Below, one piece after another: positions 59,165 through 64,000 of a DNA stretch of 64,000 nt. Position numbers and translations under genes: made by a program. The DNA lies in the NCBI RefSeq assembly GCF_027744825.2, contig NC_071338.1, forward strand, positions 23,870,001 through 23,934,000, in the 5' to 3' direction. Source of the stretch: Synchiropus splendidus (Eukaryota; Chordata; Actinopteri; Syngnathiformes; Callionymidae). The notes under the pieces are model-generated. The model searched no databases and had not been told where the DNA came from. It saw only the letters and a list, made by a program, of their open reading frames with translations. How positions within the stretch are numbered: position 1 is the first letter of the stretch; every line of letters starts with the position of its first letter.

Positions 59165-59600
59165 TAGTGGGTTTGAATTGAAATCGATTGGGTGGATACA
59201 AGTGGCTGAGATGAGTTTCCTCCGCAGGGTGGCTGGGTGCACCCTTAGAGATGGGGTGAGGAGTGTGGTCATCCGGGAGGAGCTCGGGGTGGAGCCGCTG
59301 CTCATCCACATCGAAAGGAACCAGTTGAGGTGGCTCGGGCATCTGACCCAGATGCCCCTTGGATGCCTCCCTGGGGAGGTGTTCTGGGCATGTCCTACCA
59401 GGAGGAGACCGCGGGGAAGACCCAGGACTCGCTGGAGAGATTATGTCTCTTGTCTGGGATGGGAACGCCTCGGGATTCCCTGGGAAGAGCTGGAGGAGGT
59501 TTGTGCGGATCGGGAAGTTTGGGCTTCCTTTCGGCGAAATCTGCCTCCACGACCTGACTCCGGATATGCGGCAGAAGAAGGTGAAGGTGAAGGTGGGTTC
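59165..59600 (+). pseudogene. LINE C-terminal protein fragment
   Basis: The plus frame reads MSFLRRVAGCTLRDGVRSVV, then IREELGVEPLLIHIERNQLR, WLGHLTQMPLGCLPGEVFWA, CPTRRRPRGRPRTRWRDYVS, GIPWEELEEV and a final LPPRPDSGYAAEE. I recognise this as the region after the reverse transcriptase in a common fish non-LTR element, with RWLGHL and RPRGRPRTRWRDY as hallmarks. The 3' tail is (GAAGGT)n-like. The open frame (59154-59768) starts in flanking DNA and runs past the element end. No RT domain is present. Related tails are at 2052-2165 and 27400-27622. The clade is not assigned. Confidence 0.75.
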
Positions 59601-59626
59601 ATTTATGAAGCAACACATCCTCACTC

Positions 59627-59770
59627 CAACAATGTATTGATGTTGGGAAAGACAACTTTTGTGTCCTATACTGACAACAAATGTAGCCTTCAGTGTAGCA
59701 TGTTGAGGTACATGTATTTCAATGGACTAAAAGCACGTTTCCCCCATTCAGTGGGAGGTAGGGTTTGAGA
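59627..59770 (+). mobile_element. Second palindromic family, copy 2 (one arm)
   Basis: GTTGGGAAAGACAACTTTTG, TGTCCTATACTGAC, ATGTAGCCTTCAGTGTAGCATGTTGA and ATTTCAATGGACTAAAAGCACG follow the left arm and inner sequence of 49927-50250 in order. The right arm is missing. It lies immediately downstream of the LINE tail ending at about 59600, so it may have been the LINE insertion site or a later neighbour. Confidence 0.5.
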
Positions 59771-60279
59771 GGCAGGGGATCGTGTGTGCAGAGAGAACTA
59801 ATTTTGGATGTCATTTCCCATTTCTAACCCCTTAACTGACTCTCATCCTTAGTAACGTTACCACTACTACTACTTCTACTACTACTATGTTGCCATGGGA
59901 GTGATGATATGTTCTTCAAGGGTTGGTCGACATCGGGTTGCCTATCATAGCCTTGCATAACATCAGCTCTCAGATTAACACCTCACAGGCATTGAGCCTT
60001 GCCTATTGAGGGTGAGCTTTTACCCCACACATTTTCTTGGATTTAAAAGCAGAACAAAAGTAAGTGTCCCAGATAGATGGGGGAAGTGTATACAGAGTTA
60101 TTTTGGAGAAAAAAAAAAACGCTGCCTCCGTGGGAGATATCTAAAACCCAATTATGTGCTAAAAGTAGGAGCGCGAAAACACAGCTGCTTCTTTTGTTCT
60201 CGTCGCGCTCGAGCTTTTGGCTTTTCTTCCTGGCGTTTTCCATCCCTGCCATTATAAACATGCAGATCATAATGGCGGC
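59771..60279. other. No gene seen; (CTA)n run
   Basis: A CTA-type run of about eight units lies at 59862-59887. A run of ten A is at 60109-60119. Otherwise unique. Confidence 0.4.
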
Positions 60280-60620
60280 TTCGTCCTACATGCTTCTTCG
60301 TGATTTTCACGAGCGAATTTGGCGGCGGTACCAGTGCCAGGTCAGCTGTCAGCAGCCGTGCCAGGGAGTTGGCGCTAACATAATTCGTGCTAATCTTCCC
60401 TTCTGTCATCTGCGAGCATGCGAAGAGAGCGACCCTCCCGTCATTGGGTCCAAGTGATTATCCAGCCGATTTTTCACTTGGTTGCTGCTAATGTATAGAG
60501 GCTGGTGATCAGCGTGCGATTTAGAGCCAAAGGTGAAATAGCATGTCTAATATGGTGCTGGAGATAATTGAAGGGTATTAGCCGGTTTCGAGAACCTTGT
60601 TACACAGAGAGAGCCGCTGA
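60280..60620. promoter_or_regulatory. Candidate conserved non-coding element
   Basis: CATGCAGATCATAATGGCGG, ATTTGGCGGCGG, GTCAGCTGTCAGCAG, CTAACATAATTCGTGCTAATC, GTGATTATCCAGCC and GCTGCTAATGTATAG occur in unique, even-composition DNA. TGATTA/GATTA words fit OTX/PITX-type sites and CAGCTG an E-box. Frames on both strands overlap here without domain. Regulatory role is inferred. Confidence 0.3.
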
Positions 60621-63139
60621 ACTGTTCAGTCAACCTCTGGGGGCTTCAGCATGGCGGACTCATGAATCGAGGGCCTTTTTTTTTCCCCCCACTGTTAACA
60701 TGCTTTGATGAATTCATAGATCTGATGGAGCTGGCGAATTGATGATCCACATGAAGGAGTAGCATCAATATACTCCCTCTCTCTGCCAGCTTGATTACAA
60801 CTTAAAATTTTGGGCACCGACCCAGAAACATTAGTCAGAAGGATCCTAATGTTCTGTTCAGCTGCTGAGTTCTTTCCGCACACACTTTATCAATGCTCCG
60901 ATTTCCTACTGCCAGCTGTCAGGACTGTGAGCGCCTCTGTGTACGGATGTGAGCCGGTGCTCGACAGTGAAGCAGAATCGCTCCTCCCTCAAGACTCATT
61001 CCCAACATATTGATCTGCTTTTTCACAAGAGTCTCCATCCGCGGTGCTAAAACAGTCAAAATGAAGGCTGTTGGACTCTAAATCAACACGTTGCAGTGCC
61101 AGAATACTTCATACTGTCCCGCCTAGCTCCAGACGTGGTGATACTTAGCAGACGGTCGGGTCTAAATTACACGCTTTTTAGCTTGTTTACGCGACGGAAA
61201 TGAAGCAAACCAATTTTGAACAACAGCTAAAAGTACTTTTACATTTTGATTGAATAGGTGGAGGCAGCTTTTGTCACTCGGAGGCTTTTAGCATTGAAAG
61301 TGATGCTTGGTGGCACCCTCGCATTAGCTTCTGCGCTAGTCTCTTTTGCCCACTGTAGTGCTCTAAATGCTTTAAAAGCATGTCGCATTCACCGGAGGGA
61401 AAAAGCAAGCTTTTGTTTTGGGATTATTCGTCTGGCTTTTCATAACAGGTTCATCAATAAATGGAGGTGAAAGGACCATTATTCCACTATTTGACAGATG
61501 ACCCGGGTCTGTTCCTCGACCACTATTGTTGGGTCTACAATGCTGTCACCCAAATCTAGGCGAATCTATCTGAGGATAGCTCACTCTTAAGGTTTTCTGT
61601 TTGAAAGTTCCATGGTGGGGCTGAGTAGGACTTGAGTAGCAGTTCCATAACTGGGATGAAATGAGGCAAGGCGTCACTGGCCAGAGTTGTAGGCCTCTGC
61701 TTGGCCAGTGGGGTGATGCGTCGTGAGAGCAAACGTCTCAAAGCACAGATCTGGGGCACAAATTTTTAGATAGAATGGCGAATGTCCAGGAATAAAACAC
61801 TCTCTTCTGAATGCAATTACCATATTACAGTCGTGATACTTTAAACTCGACTGGGATAAGGTGAGTCAAACTTAGTCAGACGGTGCAGAGATGAGCTTGA
61901 ACTGGAATTGCGCCACACACGTCCAGAAGTAAACTGGATGTGTACTTTCAACGTGTTTCATTCAGATTTACTACTCCAGTGGTACCCCAATATTTTGGCG
62001 CGCTGTCAAAAGTGAACCAAGTTCCTACTGTAAAGACAAAAAAAAAAACATGAGTAGTTGTGTTCGAGGACACTTTTCATGAACAAGATTCCGCTCAAGC
62101 ATTGTAGGACTTCTACTGCTGACTGCTTCTGTCGCCTCCTGCTTCCGACTTCACTCAAATGAAGACCAAAACAAGACACCTGGTTTCACCTGGCCATTTC
62201 AGTGGATGGTCCCCCAGCTCAGACATTTGAAGTCCTGTTTTGTCTTGACAATCTTTTCTCCCTTTTATCATCGGGCGCAATTTTCTTTAGGGCTGTCAGA
62301 GAGCGTGAAGACTAATCCGTCATGACGAGTGCGATATCCAGTGGCAGTTGAGTGAACGATGCTTGTCGTGGACGCCAGCAGATTCTCCTTCACCTTTGTC
62401 TCCTTCTTCAAGTATTTTTCTCAACAACAGCAAAAATCTACATTGATTTTTTTTACCCCCCTCCCGAAAACCTACTGCACTATTCTACATCCTGGTGCTA
62501 AACCAGCATCCAGGGCAAAAAAGGTCAGCCCCTACACTACCGAGTCTTTTTTTTAGAATACATTATTTCCATGATCTCGTACTTATAGGCCACTGGATAT
62601 TGATTTAATGCTTTTTTTCCACCTACGAGTAATTTGTAATACTTGCAGCTACAAGTTATGAGTTTTTAAATATATATATATATTTATATATTTATATTCT
62701 TTTAAAAAGCGTTTAGTCCTTTGGTCCCTATTTTCTAAGGAATGATGCATGTAAATTATCCTGGATTCTCCTCCTCATCTTCTTCTATATCCAGATCTCG
62801 CCCTGTCACAGAGCACAACACCTGTGTAGGCACAAAAACCAAAATGGCAGCAGGCTGGTGTGTGTGTTTGTGTATGCGTGTTTGCTCCAGTACTTGAGTT
62901 GGCATTTGCACTTATTTATACATGTACAAAGTATTTTTTTTTTTTTGTTCTTTTCCTTTTTGCGTGTTTAGAGTATGTTCCATGTGTATCCGTATGCATG
63001 CTCTGAGCATAATGAGTCTATAAAGGTTTTTTTTTCCCCCGTCATGTCTAAAAAACAGCAGCAAAAAAGTTGGTCTCTGCAAAAAATCTTCTTCTGTCGA
63101 TGCCGAAGCAAAACAGGGAAAATAAGAGGCATTTGCGAG
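60621..63139. other. No gene seen; possible 3' UTR or downstream region of the right-edge gene
   Basis: Frames at 60695-61759 carry no domain. The stretch 61556-61759 (minus) has an even composition but is unrecognised. The stretch 62300-63140 is U/A-run rich (poly-T and poly-A runs, TATATATATATATTTATATA at 62672). It could be the distal 3' UTR of the minus-strand exon at 63203-63334. I cannot find a clear AATAAA on the minus strand in that stretch. Confidence 0.35.
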
Positions 63140-63145
63140 GAAATT

Positions 63146-63169
63146 AAAAAAAAAAAAAAAAAAAAAAAA
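63146..63169. repeat. Poly(A) run
   Basis: Twenty-four consecutive A on the plus strand, so a U run if the minus-strand transcript extends this far. A second A run lies at 63649-63670. Confidence 0.9.
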
Positions 63170-63202
63170 GGAAAAGGGGAAAACTACTCTGGGATCCGTC
63201 TC

Positions 63203-63334
63203 TCAGTCACCCGGTCTTTGTAGCAGGTCTTCCGGCAGGATCAAGGGACCACCTTCCTTCATGATATGTAGCAGAGCAAGAAGTCCTTGTACTTTTACTG
63301 CACTTGTGGAAATAAGGTGTTGTGGTCCTTCATC
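63203..63334 (-). CDS. Candidate terminal coding exon of an unnamed minus-strand gene
   Basis: On the minus strand, a long pyrimidine tract (CTCTCCTTCTCTCCCCGTC, TCTGTCTCTCTTGCTGTCTC) leads to GCCACAG at 63341-63335. A branch-like ACTAAAC lies just upstream. This is a strong vertebrate 3' splice site. The exon starts at 63334. One phase is open for 43 codons, starting DEGPQHLISTSAVKV and ending LLQRPGD before a TGA at 63205-63203. Another phase gives only MKDHNTLFPQVQ before TAA at 63297-63295. The third phase stops at once. I recognise neither. Which phase is used depends on the upstream exon, which lies outside the window. Confidence 0.4.
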   Translation of the reverse strand, partial: DEGPQHLISTSAVKVQGLLALLHIMKEGGPLILPEDLLQRPGD

Positions 63335-63341
63335 CTGTGGC
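63335..63341 (-). other. Splice acceptor (minus strand)
   Basis: GCCACAG on the minus strand, preceded by about 50 bases almost purely pyrimidine, and followed by G. It is the best splice acceptor I can see near the right end. Confidence 0.5.
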
Positions 63342-63915
63342 AGAGAGACAGCAAGAGAGACAGAGACGGGGAGAGAAGGAGAGTGGGTTTAGTGAGTGTG
63401 CGGCACACATGCTCAGGGTTGCTGCCTCCTGGTTATCACACAGACTGACAGGCACAGCCAACAGCATGAGAAACGGTCGGAGATGAGGAGGGAAAAAACA
63501 GGGGCGTGTCAATCAAAACCAGAAATAAATGGGCTCGAGGTGGGAGGGGGCGGATTTGTGTTTTGACCGAATGGAACAGACATGGACACCGTGACAGCGC
63601 TAATCCAAGGAACAGCTAATTTGATCCGACTAAATCTACTAGCTTGACAAAAAAAAAAAAAAAAAAAAAACATGGCTGAATGTCATTGTCTTAAGCCAGC
63701 TTGGATTTTAAACGTCTCGGTTTGAGAGAGTCTCTTGCTGCAGGTCGGAAAAAAAAAATCCATTAAATGAGTTTGAATGACTGAAAGTGTTATCAACGAC
63801 ACTCGTGCAGGTATTGAAAAATGAGAATCATCTCTCTGTATTGGCAGCCTTTAAGAGTCAGTCTCACCAGCAGCCACAATTCAAAGTAAAGCCAGAATAC
63901 AGAAGAGAAATAATA
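63342..63915. other. Between candidate alternative gene ends
   Basis: On the minus strand this lies downstream of the first possible stop (63971) and upstream of the acceptor at 63335. It is either intron or intergenic. It contains a poly-A run (63649-63670) and no recognised repeat. Confidence 0.35.
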
Positions 63916-63937
63916 TTTATTGAACTGTCTATTTATT
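63916..63937 (-). terminator. Two AATAAA polyadenylation signals (minus strand)
   Basis: TTTATT on the plus strand at 63932-63937 and 63916-63921 reads AATAAA on the minus strand, about 35 and 50 bases past the stop at 63971. Position and spacing suit 3'-end formation of a transcript entering from the right edge. Confidence 0.45.
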
Positions 63938-63970
63938 AACAAGAATAATGAGTGCAACGTCCGTCTGCCT

Positions 63971-64000
63971 TTACTTCTTGTTGCTCTTCTTTGAGGCAAA
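63971..64000 (-). CDS. C-terminus of a gene running off the right edge
   Basis: The minus frame from the window edge reads FASKKSNKK then TAA (63973-63971). A lysine-rich C-terminus is plausible for a real protein, and two AATAAA follow within about 60 bases. Only nine codons are visible, so the protein cannot be named and the reading frame is unproven. If it belongs to the same gene as the exon at 63203-63334, the gene has alternative 3' ends. Confidence 0.35.
   Translation of the reverse strand, partial: FASKKSNKK

Noticed and set aside
59154..59768. 204-codon plus frame as a host gene
   Set aside because: Only 59165-59600 matches a LINE C-terminus. The first codons and the last fifty are flanking DNA and a MITE arm.

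Overview
This window reads as nuclear, non-coding DNA from a ray-finned fish, probably a percomorph-type teleost. The evidence is the many decayed copies of fish-type repeats: hAT, Tc1/mariner, RTE-, Rex1/CR1- and L2-like elements. Long GT, CA and TA microsatellites fit the same picture. No operons, bacterial signals or long conserved reading frames are visible. Nearly all open frames of 60-176 codons look like chance frames or lie in transposon remnants, so most of the window is intergenic or intronic.

Layout. 1-15 kb: largely unique sequence with a TA/CA microsatellite and scattered retroelement tails. 15-30 kb: several hAT derivatives (15.3, 17.4, 23.3 and 29.7 kb), tRNA-like/L2-like copies (20.5 and 24.4 kb) and an antisense RTE-like element with a readable reverse-transcriptase motif (25.4-26.3 kb). 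31-48.5 kb: six copies of one palindromic hAT-type MITE, mixed with a Tc1 transposase fragment and several LINE fragments. 49-60 kb: a second palindromic family (two copies), an 800-bp hAT remnant with a decayed BED-finger/transposase, and a LINE C-terminal fragment. 60-64 kb: mostly unique sequence, with what look like the 3' ends of a minus-strand gene at the right edge.

The only support for a host gene is at 63.2-64.0 kb. There is a strong minus-strand splice acceptor followed by a short open stretch. Separately, a reading frame enters from the right edge, stops, and is followed by two AATAAA signals. The gene could not be named.

The most interesting pattern is the MITE family of 31-48.5 kb. 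Each arm of its long inverted repeat carries a motif close to the vertebrate CTCF core consensus, so the element has been spreading oppositely oriented CTCF-like sites. Several unique stretches (1.1, 28.6, 30.7, 41.0, 46.3, 47.4, 49.2 and 60.3 kb) are dense in homeodomain- and octamer-like words and look like regulatory elements of a developmental locus. That last reading is inference from composition only.
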